The notes under the pieces are model-generated. The model saw nothing but the letters and a program-made list of their open reading frames with translations. It was not told the origin of the DNA and ran no database searches. From NCBI GenBank assembly GCA_013396755.1, contig VWZF01003842.1:2457442-2521441 (forward strand): DNA of 64,000 nucleotides, written 5' to 3'. Each line of letters begins with the position of its first letter. The stretch's first letter is position 1. Source of the stretch: Sclerurus mexicanus. Taxonomy: Eukaryota > Chordata > Aves > Passeriformes > Furnariidae. The translations under genes were made by a program, and so were the position numbers. Positions 48,501 through 60,178 of the stretch are shown here, piece after piece.

Positions 48501-51500
48501 CTTTGGACTGGCTGATATGAACTTTGATGGGGTTTTTTTGTTGCTGGAAAGCACTGAGATTTTTAAAAAAACACAACACAATAATCAAACAAACCCCAAA
48601 CAACAAAAACCGAACCAAAGCCAAACAAGAATAAAAGTGTAGATCTTAATTGCCTGCTATATATTGAGAAGCTTCGTATGGTATTTTAACATTGAAAGGA
48701 TTCTTTTAAGGATATTCAATATACAAAGTCAGCAAAGAAGGAAAAAGAATCTATAAAGAACAGAAGCCAGGTGCTACTTAGGAGACATTTCTGGTAATTA
48801 AAAAGAGGATATATATAACATTAAAAGTCAGAACATCCACAGAAAAGATAAGTGGTTCATACCATATGTTAAGTTATAAGAATAACAAAGGAATTTTCAG
48901 TACATAATACCTCTACTAAGTTGGAAAACTGAAAGTATTTCTAGAAAGCCCAATAAAAAAATGTAGCAGGTATTCCTAGGTCCTACTACTTACCAACTGC
49001 ATTTTCTGAGTGTTATATCATATAGATACTTGAAGAAACAACATCAGCAACTGCTAAGTAAGATTACAGTTCTATTGCTTGACTTTAAAAAATAGGAAAA
49101 AAAGACAAAAAGACAATGAGAAGAAAACATGGAGAAAGTCTAGCCCTGTATGTCAGTTTCTCAATTCAAAAGAATCTGTCAAAAAATGTGTACTGAAACC
49201 TCCTGTATGAACACTAAGCAATGAAAGCTTGCATCTTGGATGTTTCTGCTTCTGAACTCTTGTTTCTGCCCCTCTGTGCTGAAGACTCCTTGTGATTTAC
49301 AGATAGTGTTGTAACTGAAGTGCTCAATTTTAACTGCAAATCCTCATTAAAAGTATTAAACCCAACCAATTTTGTTATTCCTATTGCTTTCTGCCTGTTG
49401 TGGAATTCAGGGTTGTCTAGACTGCCACTGATTTTTCTTGGAGTGTTGTTCCATCAGAGTTAACACTTCATTCAGTGCATTCAGGCCGTGCCACCTGCTA
49501 GTCGGGCTCTCCACACACATCATGGGCTTTGTTTGCATGACAGAATAAAAGGCATAGCAGGTACACCGAAAGAATCAAAATGAAGCATATATTATTTACA
49601 AAAGTAATCACAATCCTACTGAGATATGGCCTGAACTGAGGTGCCTGGAGCTAATAAGCAGAAGCAAAGAAAAAAATGTTGGTCTTGAAAAGTTCTGTTT
49701 TGGGTGAATTTTATACTGGTTTTTAATGTTGCTTTAGTAGATTCAAATAAAGAACTCCCCTTTGCCCTTTAATTTCTCTACACCTTTGTGTACTTCATTT
49801 TCCAACTGATACTGTGACTCAGAAGGACTGCACTATGTCAAGTCTTGAATAAATAATATTACAGAAGCTTTGAAAGCTACAGAGAAACTAGCCTCAAAGT
49901 TAGGTATTGGTTAAAGAAAGGCCCAGTAACTGAAGAGGCATTGCTGCTGATGTGCTGTGTTCTAATGGTTTTCTATTAGTAGGGAATCTTGATTAATGAT
50001 TCTCTATCAGCATGTCCTGATTAATGTGCTAGTCAATGGATTGTTACATCATTTTATTTCCTCTTAAAGAGTGTCCTTCTAATGTGAGTGTGGTAGGAAT
50101 TGGCTTTAAATGAACTGCTGCTAGCAATTTCTTTATCTGAATGGAGAAAATATTTTCACTTTCTAAAGCTTTGATTCATAAATTATTTCTACCAAGTAAC
50201 TACCTCTGTCAGCTTTTTGCATTTAAAAAAAACCAGTAACTTTCTAAAGCTGCTTGGAATAAGAAGTAGCTCTGTCATAATGTTACTGTTGTGCTTAAAT
50301 TCTATACTCATTAACTGCAGCAGACACTGAAAGAAAATGCTGGTCTTAAAGCTCCAGAAAACTTGCTTGAAAATAATTTCAATGAATTAATATTTAATTT
50401 TTAGCTTTTCCACTGTGCTACTGTAAAAAAGCAACAACAGCCATTTTCTACAAAAGACTAAGGGCTTGCCAGTTTTGTTGGGGTTAAAAAAAAAAAAGCC
50501 ACAAGCAAACACTAGTAAGCTGATTGTTTTTTGTTGTTAGAATATTTATCTAGGTCTTTGCTCATTAACAGTGGTATAAGAATACATTGATTGCTTCAGA
50601 TCTGTTTCCTTTTTTTTAATTATTTTATTGGGGGGTTTTTTGTTGGTTTTTTTTTTTAAATCTCCTCCTATGAAGACGTCGTCTCCAACGGATAACCACT
50701 ATGTAGTACAGGACTATCCAACCCATTATCAGTTTGATAGGGGAGGATCCTAGAGCTGGAAGTGTTTAAATAGTGTGTGATCTAGGAGACCTGTATCAGT
50801 GATGAACTGCCTGTGGTGCCCAAGCAGCACCAGCTCCTCTTCTCGAAGGGAAGCTGCATGAAATTATTGTAACTAACTCAGTGAGATACCATTCTGAAGA
50901 CTTTCTTTTAGACACTCTGTAATTGAGTGGACTTTACTGGTTTGTGTTCTCACACTGATGTGCTCACAGCCCTGAAATGCATTTCCCGGTTATCTGGCCA
51001 CCATTGCTTATATGCAGTTCTGGAAGCCAGGAGATATCATCAGCTGCATCCTCACCACTTCTGTTGGGTTCCTCTTGGTAGCAACAGATAAGTTTTAGGG
51101 ATTCATCTCAGAATTTTGCTTACTTCAGCCTCTTCAAGTGCTAAACAAAGCTGCTGCCGGGTGTTCTCCTTTCATGTTTCTTAGGGTGGCTGGGCTGGCA
51201 GGAGGAGCCACACGGCATCCCTGCATGTGATGTCGCCTCTCCTGCCTGCTTACACTTCTGACCTGCATAGCAACCTGGTTTACAATGTAATTAATCAATT
51301 ACACAGTTTTAATTGTGGATACCTAGCTTGAGAAAATAAGCTAAATGCCTACTAGTAAAATTGAGGACCTAAAAATCACCTAGGATTAATCACCCAAAAA
51401 TGTGCATAGAAAGCGAAACTTTTTTTTTTTCTTTAAAAAAAACCCCTAAATATATCTAGCTCCACTTTGGTGGACATTGACTGTTGAAGTCAGGTGGTGC

Positions 51501-51929
51501 TTCTAATATCCCTGAGAAATCTGAGTTTGATAACTCCCAGGTTTCTCACAGACGTGGTTCGACAGGGAGTTCTGAAGGGAGGAGGGGGGAAAGTATGCTG
51601 CTTAAAGCAATCAGTATTTTTGTTTGTTTGTTTTTATATTTAGGAGGCAAAGTTCTTTCTGAATGCTTACTATTTTGAAGCTTTCTAGGTTTATATTGTA
51701 TAAATATAGATATTGGAAATAATTTTATATGAGCATAATTTTGAAACAAATAAGATGATACTGAGATATTAATAACTATGTGGCTCCAACTATGTGGCAG
51801 AGGAAAACAAGTCTTAGAGAATAATAGTAAATAATACAAATCATTCTTAAAAGACTGAATTACTTTTTTTTTTTCCCCAATTATCTAAATAATTAGAATA
51901 CTTAGGAGTATTTCTAAGACCCAGGGACC
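45531..51929. other. unique DNA, no gene seen
   Basis: Over 6 kb of AT-rich sequence with few open frames. An A/C-rich tract lies at 48565-48630 and a T-rich tract near 50606-50660. A moderately GC-richer stretch at 50690-51260 was not assigned to a family. Confidence 0.55.
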
Positions 51930-52275
51930 TGTTAGCTATAAGGCCCTTGGGAGGGCTCCTCCCACTCCAAGTAGGACCATTGCCCACCCAGATGAGGGCA
52001 GGTGTGGCTTCGGCCCTTGCTAGGGCTGGCTGCCTATCCCTTCCATTCCTGTTCCTTACTTATGCTGGGGGTTATTCTGTGACGTGAACCCACCTTGGCA
52101 TGGGAAGGACATGAGGTTTTTGTTGGCTTAAACCTCAAGAATGTAAACTTCCCAGCTAGAGACACTGCCAACAGCTATGTCAGCACCCCCCTTATTTACT
52201 GTCAGTCGTTGCCTCTCCTGCAATCAGCGGGTCACTGATGAAACTATTGGCAAATATAGGCTTCTGAAATTTACA
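51930..52275. other. GC-richer block, possible LTR relic
   Basis: The composition rises sharply against AT-rich flanks. The block can be bounded as TGTTAGC at 51930 to TTTACA at 52275, which are TG...CA-type ends. A GCTATAAGG sequence sits right at the start. There is no AATAAA in either orientation at a sensible place, and no target-site duplication (GGACC versus ATAAG). I therefore leave it unclassified. Confidence 0.3.
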
Positions 52276-53144
52276 ATAAGGTAAGAATTAATTTTTCATT
52301 TATTTTTAATTATTTTCAACATACCAATGTTATCATGTAATTTTAGCTAATAGCAGAGAATAGCTATAAGGACATGTGCCCAAATTAAGTATAATTTTAA
52401 GACTTATTTGGAAAGGACATTCGCAAAGCACAAAGTAGAAAACAGGTAAGAATTGCTGCAGTTATGTGATTTGCAACTGATCAAATGCATCTGTATCTCT
52501 TGTTACTTTGATTATTCACGTGACCAGTATCAGCAATAGGAAAAATAGGGGAAAGAGGAAACTGGTCGAAAATATAGAGCTTCTAATAAGCAATTTATAT
52601 TTCTCAACTCAGGGAAGCAAAATCTAGGCATTTGAAAGAACTAATCAAGTGCTTGAGAAAGGGAGGAATGAGATTCATAAGTTTAATTCATGCTGTTTTA
52701 ACAGACATCCACAGTTCAATTTTGCATTCATTGCTTTTAGATGAAGTCTATATTAAATCTGAGTAAATGTATTCAGAAATTTAACCAAGGTGGTTTTTTT
52801 TTTCTTTTATTGTTGTCAATGAAAGAATATAGATATTGGCAGTTTGTTAGCTTGGATAGAACTATCTAACTGAGGTCAGAACTGTTGCTAGAAAACTAGA
52901 CTGGTGCAGGTTTTTACAAGTACATCAGTCATACTTTCTGATAGAGTAACTACTGTTTGTAGATAATGTTCACCTTTTCAGGGTCTCTGGTTTCAATGAA
53001 ATGCTATTTGATATCCTTCTTTTCCAGAACATTAACAAAGTTGGAGTAAACCAGTATAAAATTCTCAAAACTTTAAGGAGTGTTTTTTGTGTATTTGCTT
53101 TTAACAAAAGCATCTTTAAAATCCTTCTCTGTTAAGTTTTTAAC
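52276..53144. other. unique DNA, no gene seen
   Basis: AT-rich, with no repeat or coding signal recognised. Confidence 0.55.
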
Positions 53145-53325
53145 CTGCAATGAGGTCTCCCCTCAGTGTCTTCTTCTGGCTGAACAGACCAAGCGCCCTC
53201 AGCACTCCTCACAACTTCCCCTCCAGGCCCTTCACCATTTTCGCTGCCCTCCTTTGGACACTCTCTAAAAGCTTAGTATCTTCCTTACATTGCAGTGCCC
53301 AAAACGGCACACAATATTCAAGGCT
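53145..53325 (-). mobile_element. short CR1 LINE fragment
   Basis: The + strand shows GAGGTCTCCCCTCAGTGTC, then GGCTGAACAGACCAAG, CCCTCAGCACTCCTCA and CTTCCCCTCCAGGCCCTTCACCA. TGCCCTCCTTTGGACACTCTCTAA and GTGCCCAAAACGGCACACA follow. These are the reverse complement of a CR1 ORF2 C-terminal region, of the CR1-C type as far as I can judge. Both the 3' terminus and the 5' portion are missing, so it is an internal relic. The short forward frames over it are meaningless. Confidence 0.9.
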
Positions 53326-54554
53326 GTCTCAAAATGATAGAAACTCAATGGTTTGATGTTCACAGAAATAACATATTTTCCACGTTGCCTGCTACCTGAT
53401 GCCTTTTTTAGATATAAACAGAATGTTAAATTTATTTAAACTAGGAGTTTGCAAAAAAATTAAAATTAGAGAAGCAAGACTTTTTGAATAATTTTGTACT
53501 TGTTCCTGGAAAAGTATACTGTGTAGCAGTAATATTCAACTAGTTCATGCACTGGAATTTCTCTTACCCTGTGTCACCTCTCTTCTAGATAATCTTTGTC
53601 TTATTACATTATTGGGTTTTTTTTTCCGTTTGTTTGTTTTTTCTGTTTGGACAAGCTTGTGCTGCTTGTTGCCCTTCATGTTTCCTGTACTAACTGAACT
53701 AATAAAAATCTTTGCCTCTGTTAGATTCTTTTGCCTTACACAGCATCAACTTTAAGAGTACAGCAGTGCTTCAGTGTAGCATCAGACTAGAGTCTTGCTA
53801 TATTTACTCACTACAGTAGCTTTTATCTCTAGTGTCTTTGCCACATTCTCTCTTTGGGAAGAGCTTTATGGGTCTGACATGTTTATTCATCTGTAATAGA
53901 GAGTTTTCATTTCCTCTCCTAAGTGAAATGGATGCTTTGGTGCTCTGTTAAATAATCAGTGTTTCACCACAGCAAAGTGGGCATTTTAGTGGTGTGGAAA
54001 TTATTTCCCATTGGAGAAATACATAGCTCTATTCAGGACTTAATACTTACAGTCCAAGTTTCATCTTCAGCCAAGTGAAGTTAATGGCTTGACTGCATTA
54101 TACAAGACTTTCTTGTATAGTCCTGACTAATCAATGCCATGCTTTAAGGCTGAAACATTTTGAATAAGAGATAACACCAAGGTTTCAGCCATATGTACTT
54201 AGAAAACAAACAGTTCCATTTGGGGTTATCCTGAGCAGATTTCAGCTTGTATTACATCTTACATTATAACTTTTTTTATTCCATTTCAGTTATATAGCCT
54301 GCTGTTCTTTAATTCTTCCTTTAAGGTGTTTTGTTGCTTGGCTCTATTGAGCAGCTGCTGCATTCCCTCCTCCAGGTGGCTTTGCTTCAAATGCCTAGAA
54401 CCAAATGATTCCACTTAGAAATAGGTAACACACAATAATATATAAGAGGTCTTAAAGTATCTCGTGGTCCACCTTTTCCTGCCTGAAAGATTGTTGATAT
54501 TTTGTCTTTGCAGTATTAGAAAAAGGGGAGTATTTTTTATGTTAGAAAAATAAT
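53326..54554. other. unique DNA, no gene seen
   Basis: AT-rich; nothing assignable. Confidence 0.55.
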
Positions 54555-54555
54555 T

Positions 54556-54767
54556 TTATTGTTTTATAGGCTGTTCAGCTACATAGCTATCCAAGAGCAG
54601 CTGAAGGCTTTTGAGAATAGTGGATTTGTGGGTGTGATTACACTCAGGGGAGAGGAAGTGAAGGATCTGCCTCAAAGTGATGAATCCTGTGAGAATTGAG
54701 GCATCAAACTTTCCAACAAGAGCCTGAAGCAACACATTAGCATCTAGAGCAGGTGATGACAATGAGT
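54556..54767 (-). CDS. candidate terminal exon, minus strand
   Basis: On the minus strand an acceptor-like GAGCTTTTCAG precedes 54767. Two bases complete a codon, and 69 codons run to a TAA at 54558-54556. The peptide starts SLSSPALDANVLLQALVGKF, contains an ITLRQILHFLSPEC segment and then LLLDSYVAE. Its leucine spacing suggests paired amphipathic helices such as a HEAT- or ARM-type repeat (inference). An AATAAA signal at 54560-54555 overlaps the stop, so the 3' untranslated region would be extremely short or the signal fortuitous. There is no ATG; an exon or a retrocopy end is possible. No family was recognised, and the length alone is within chance. Confidence 0.3.
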
Positions 54768-57171
54768 CTGAAAAGCTCTGATTAAATTAATTCAGGTGCT
54801 GGTGTTGGAAAATCAGGTCTCTAAAGAATAGTGCTAGTTACTATTGAAAGTTGTTCTTGACAAAAGAGGTTTACAGGAATGCTCATAGATTTCTTTTGTT
54901 TGGAAAATTTATGTACTAGAGCCAATTCAAGCACAAGCTCACCATATTTGTTAAAGTTCTAATACAAATTTTCAAAATCAGAAAAGCTAGAGCTTAACTG
55001 AGGAGAAATGATTCACAAAAGATTTTTTTTTTAAATTAGAAATTTGCCAGTTCTCTGACAAATAGTAAGGAAGAGCATTTCAAATAAATCAATAAATAGA
55101 AACCTTACAGTGTATGTAGAGGACACTGTTTAAATCTCTATTATATTAACATTGTGAATAAGCAAGATGGGATATTCCTAAAAACGAGTTTTCTCACAAA
55201 ATGGAGGAACTTCTTGTCTATTATACTTGTATGTCATCTAGCTGGGCAAGAGAGACATATGACCTTTGACTGTTTTTAGAAGGTGTGACTTAATTTCTGT
55301 GTTTAGGATGGGCAGGGTGACTCTAAGTGTGGTGACATCATCTAGTGCTCCCTGTCTTTTGTGGGTGACACAAATGGTAGAAGGGAGCCTGTAACTGTGA
55401 TGTTATCCATGGGAGGGCTGCATGCATCCTCTGCCATTACATGTGTCTATAATCCTGAGCAATTTGTAAGATAAAGGCTAATTCAGCTGTTCATGAAGAG
55501 TTATTGTTATTTCAGAGGATAAATAATACTGTCATATTATCATCACCTTACTGACTATTATGAGACTGCTAACATTGACTTCCCCCTCTATTTGGTTAAA
55601 GAAAGCTATAAACCTTGCTTGTTAACTGTTTTATGCAGCTCCTTTTATACCACATTTTTTGTGAGCCATATCATTGTTGACAGAATTTTTGATTATGTTT
55701 GACTTTTATTTTTGCTCCCAGTGTTCTATGCATTTTGGATTGAATTCATGATTATACAGTGTGTGATTACTGATAAGCTCCTGACTGTCTGAAGGACTGA
55801 AATAAAGCTCTTTCACTTTTCTTCTGTTTTTCCTCTCCCTTAAATTAGTCATGTAGGAGAAGAAAGTCAAAGCAAGACACCAATATTCATGTGCAAAGAA
55901 ATTTTTCATTGTCTGGTTATTCTGCTGCAAAGAATGGTTTAATTTGAAGATATGTAATATAATACACTTAAAAAGCTGCCTTTGCTCAGTCTTGACTAAA
56001 TTATTGGAATAATTGGACATTTCTCAGACTTGATGAACTATAGAGCTGTAATACTTTTTTCAATTTCTCTAATTAACCCTTAATGTTCCAGTTTGCTGAT
56101 GTCATAGGTGAAAAATCTACTAAGTGGAGTAATGTTTCTGTGATGGTATGATTGGCCATCCCAGTCAGGATCACCACTGAATGACCAGACTTGAGAACAG
56201 CTTATTCCACACTGAAGCTGAATATGCTCCCTCTTTCCCTGTGTCTGAGCCCCAGGCAGCAGAGAGGTCATTATCTTCCAGGAGTATTTTGCCCATCCCT
56301 ACCAATTCTTAGGAACTATGAGTTTCCAGGAAGTTTTTGAAAACGGAGATTTTTTTGTAAGTTTCCCAAACTCATGTTAACTTTTCCCAGTATCCCAAAA
56401 TAATGTTAAGTTCTCTGAATGCTTTTTTCCCCATGTAGTAACTAAATTGAGGCTGATTTTCCAATTAATTAATTGTAAAACTATGTTGTTTCCCTCCCCC
56501 CCATTTAATATGAGTAAGGATTCCAGAGTAGTGAACCCATTACCTGTGACTAACTATTACAGTCTGAATCTTCATGGACCACCCAGTTTGTGTGAGGAAT
56601 TGTACTAATCATAAGAAGAAAGAACTTCAAAGTGCCTCTATTGTGGAAAAAGAATTTTGCTTCCAAATACATGAGTGTCTATCTCTTAGCTGTAACCCAC
56701 CTCATTTCTGCAGAGATCTATCTCCACTGAGAGAACAGTGGTCACTGTGCCCTGGCACAAGCTCAATAGGAAAGGTCTGTCATTTCAGAGGGTCTTGAGG
56801 TGCAGGAAAATAGAAGGAACAGGCATTCAGAGAAACAAAAGGCAAAAATAAAATAGGACTAGCTGTCGTGAAACTGTAGCTGCCCAGCAGTAGCTGACAC
56901 TGAGGTTTCAAAGGGAAGCCCTGTGGCATAGTGTCATTTTATGATTTCAGGACTTGTAGCTGTGCATACATGAAATAATGCAGTTAAGAAAATTATTTAT
57001 AAGTTGGAGAAAGAGGCTTTTCCAGGAGGTTACTTTACTTCTGTGATATCCACAGAAAGTTTGTCAGAGCTCTTTTGCAGTGTCTTGAAGTTTGTCAGAT
57101 CCCTGAGATCTGGGGAAAACAATTGTCTCATGGCATACTGTGATAGCATTATGTCTATGTTTTCTCTGCAG
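54768..57171. other. unique DNA, no gene seen
   Basis: AT-rich with a few short frames (for example a 104-codon minus frame at 55706-56020) that show no domain signal. Nothing assignable. Confidence 0.55.
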
Positions 57172-57232
57172 CTTGTCCCCTACTAATGGAGTGTATGGAT
57201 ACATTAAAATTCATAATCTCGGAAAAGAATTG
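57172..57232 (+). other. weak micro-exon candidate
   Basis: TTTTCTCTGCAG directly precedes it and GTGAGG directly follows, both near consensus. The 61 bases are open in one frame (one base completes a codon, then 20 codons), encoding a peptide that starts LSPTNGVYGYIKIHN. Good splice sites around a short open segment occur by chance at this scale, so confidence is low. Confidence 0.15.
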
Positions 57233-59855
57233 GTGAGGTTAATTTTAAACATCTGTGATACAGTGGGAAAAGACCTGCATGTCAGTTTAGTAGCTAGTTT
57301 TTGTGCTCTTGCACATGCTGGAGATAAAAAGAAAATAGAGCAGAAATCAGGAGCAATGGAGGTGGGGAGGATTGCTTCTTTGGAAATCTCTTCCTTAGAA
57401 AGTAGGTCAAGCTTCTGTCACTGTGATGTTTTGTTTATGAGGGAAAGGACAAAATGAAAATTCACTAGCAATGCTTGAGATCTGTCACCATCTACTTCTT
57501 GACGGAGTGCAGATGGCAGTAAGTAGTGTGTTAGGGTACAAGTTAAATTAGCAGTATTAATAAGCTGTCTGAACTCTCTTGTTTTTCCTGCTGTGAGTCT
57601 TTTATAGACATGACTTGTGGCTCATAGAAAATATAATCAAAGCAGTTGACTATACTGTATGTATATTTACTTATATCTGTTTTATATCTACTTAAATGTG
57701 CAAACTGCTCTGATTAGCTCTGCTTGGCTAATCTGGCATAGAGTAGTGCTTCAACATGGAGATTTTATCATTTAATTTGAAAAGAAAAAGTAAAAGTATG
57801 TGGATTAATATCAACTGTTACAGGAGTGATTTTCATGACTTTAAACAGGAGAAACTGGCAGCATATCAAACTTACAAAATAAATTTATCAAATTAAAATC
57901 AAGTGGAATGTGTTGATATTTTTGAATTATGCAATGATTCAGCTTTCTCCTTAGTAAAAGGGTGCAAATGTGTTCCGTATAATTTCTTTTCTGAGCAGTG
58001 TCTAATGGAATCTAGGTTAATGATCTTTTTAAGTCAGGTCAGGAGAGCAGTTACTAACCTTAGTAAGGTGTTAAGGACTGTCTTGGTCAATTGAAAATCA
58101 GTTTGGAAGTAACCTTTATTTGTGGAAATGCACTCTTCTATTGCTTGCAGAAGGAATTACAGCAATGTGTGGTGGAAGGTATGATAAAACATCTGGCATT
58201 TGCTTGTGTCCACATGTGCTGAAATCTCTTTCTATCCCAGCACTGGCAAAATGAAAGCTGTTGCTTTCACCATGGATCAGCTGTGATACTGACATGGTTA
58301 GTTTTTTTTCCTTAGCACATCATCTCCTTGCTTTCCTCCAGAGGTTGGAACCAGCTCTCTCTGCTGGTGTGGCTGCCCAAAATCTGATCCCGCCCTTCAG
58401 TGGCAGGTACAGCTGTGTCACATAACAGGACTGAAAGTCAGTCCTGAGCTGCACAATGCCAGCATAGTTTAATGCAGTGCTGCAACTGAAGAGCATAAAC
58501 GGTGCCTTGAAGGCATGATTTGTAACCTGACTTTCTGCACAGGTCCCTGGGCTGTCTCCCAGGCACTGGCAGGTGTAGGGCAGAAGGGAACTTGTCCAGA
58601 CTTAGCACTTCTCTCCAGTGCATCTCCTATTCCTGTATTTGCCAGTACTGCCTGTTCCCTTGTGTCCCTCCCTCCTGAGCTCATTCAGTGGTAACAGCAG
58701 ACTAGTTATTTCAAGTATTCTTTGTAAGTCTGGTTGGGCTTGAGTTTGTCTCCTTTTTGTATTTAGCGATTTTTCAAAATAATGATTAAATTAATGACCA
58801 AATAAGATTTACAGTGGACTTCAATATGAATAGAAATTTACCCTGGGTTTTTTTTTTATTATTTTTTTTTTTTTTCCAAATGGACCTCTTCAATAATGAC
58901 TTAGTTCTGACTTGGTTAAGTCTCCGCTTTATCTGTATCTCTGCTTTTAAATGGTTCATTTCAATCACTACCACACTTATTTCTTCTTGCTTATGAAAGA
59001 GATTGCAGGCTGTGTTTTTCCCCTAATTTATGGATTAAAACTGGTTATTGCTTTGTTTGCTTGCAGTAGTTGCTTTTCAAACTGTTTTGGCGTTTATTGA
59101 GGTACTGATCGTGGTTTAGGATAAGTTTGTGGTTTGTTTGTGGTTTTTTTTCCCCTTTATGAAAGCTTCATTAAGTGAAAGAGTAATTTTATAAAGTGTG
59201 TGTAGAAGTAGTTTAGGAGTTAGCAGGAAAGCTCTTAATCATTAGGGCAGTTGGATTATGCAGCAACCTCTGAAATAAAAATTATGACTATATTAAATGG
59301 ATCATATGACCCTTTACTGTTGAGCACCTTGGTATCTGAAGCTCACCATGCTTAGATATGTGTGTGTATTACTGGTGGTTCACAGGTGGCTTTTAGAAGC
59401 CTACCTGCTTCATCAGTTTATCAGAGACCAGTGAGACATGGTGGCATAGCAATGTAACAGGACTGATTTGTTGACAGCCAAGTCAAATCCAGAGAACAGC
59501 GTTGTTTATTCATAAGGGAACCCCCTTAAAGCAAGCAAATACAAAACTTCCCAGCTGCAGCTCTTCTACAGAGCGGCCACTGGCATGAGGAAAAGCAGAA
59601 CGGATAGCGGTACCTCAAACTGAGTCTTTTTCTACAGGCTGTCAGGGCTCTGTAATCTAATCAGTTGTGTTGATGAGAACTGAATTAAGCACTGCAGAGT
59701 AGGGCCAAGAAGGAAGCTATAAACAGAGGTCTCGCAGAACTGGGGAAGTGTATTGAAATCATCCATCTGAACAGTGTGCATTGCAGCTGCCAGAGTGAAA
59801 GAAATGGCTGGCAGTATTTCAGCACCTGAAAGGTATGTTTCAAGAGTCTTGGCAC

Positions 59856-59856
<1 letters not shown>
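57233..59856. other. unique DNA, no gene seen
   Basis: A GC-richer stretch at 58240-58680 includes a 9-bp-stem hairpin at 58426-58446. A T-rich tract lies at 58849-58876. No gene or dispersed repeat was recognised. Confidence 0.55.
58426..58446. repeat. short perfect hairpin
   Basis: CAGGACTGA, loop AAG, TCAGTCCTG: a 9-bp stem that is GC-richer than other hairpins in the window. Confidence 0.8.

Positions 59857-59891
<35 letters not shown>
59857..59891 (+). repeat. 35-base poly(A) tract
   Basis: An uninterrupted run of 35 A, the longest homopolymer in the window. No AATAAA precedes it within 60 bases, so it reads as a simple repeat rather than a clear retrocopy tail. Confidence 0.95.
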
Positions 59892-59892
<1 letters not shown>

Positions 59893-59974
59893 AGATAGAG
59901 CTGTTAAAAAGCAAGGTGTTAAAATATATTAAATAAATGCTTTTTATTACATCTTTGAAGTACTCTTGCATCTG

Positions 59975-60178
59975 ACAAAAAACATTTACCAAAAGGGTTG
60001 TTAAGCATTGCAGTGGGCTGCCCAGGGGAGTAAGTGATGGAGTCACCAACCCTAGAGGTACTTAAAAGATGTGTAGATGTGGCACTTAGGGTCATGGTTT
60101 AGTGGTGAACTTGGCAGTGCTGGGTTGGTCGTTGGACTTGATTATAGAGGTCTTTTCAAAACTAAATAATTCTTTCGA
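59975..60178 (+). mobile_element. CR1-Y-like 3' end fragment
   Basis: ACCAAAAGGGTTGTTAAGCATTG, GGGCTGCCCAGGGGAGTAAG, then GGAGTCACCAACCCTAGAGGT are in order. AGATGTGTAGATGTGGCACTTAGGGTCATGGTTTAGTGGTGAACTTGGCAGTGCTGGGTT and TAGAGGTCTTTTC follow. These are the hallmark words of CR1-Y-type 3' regions in birds. The end AATAATTCTTTCGATGT is a decayed version of the ATTCTATGATTC terminal repeat. The element is heavily 5'-truncated. Confidence 0.92.
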
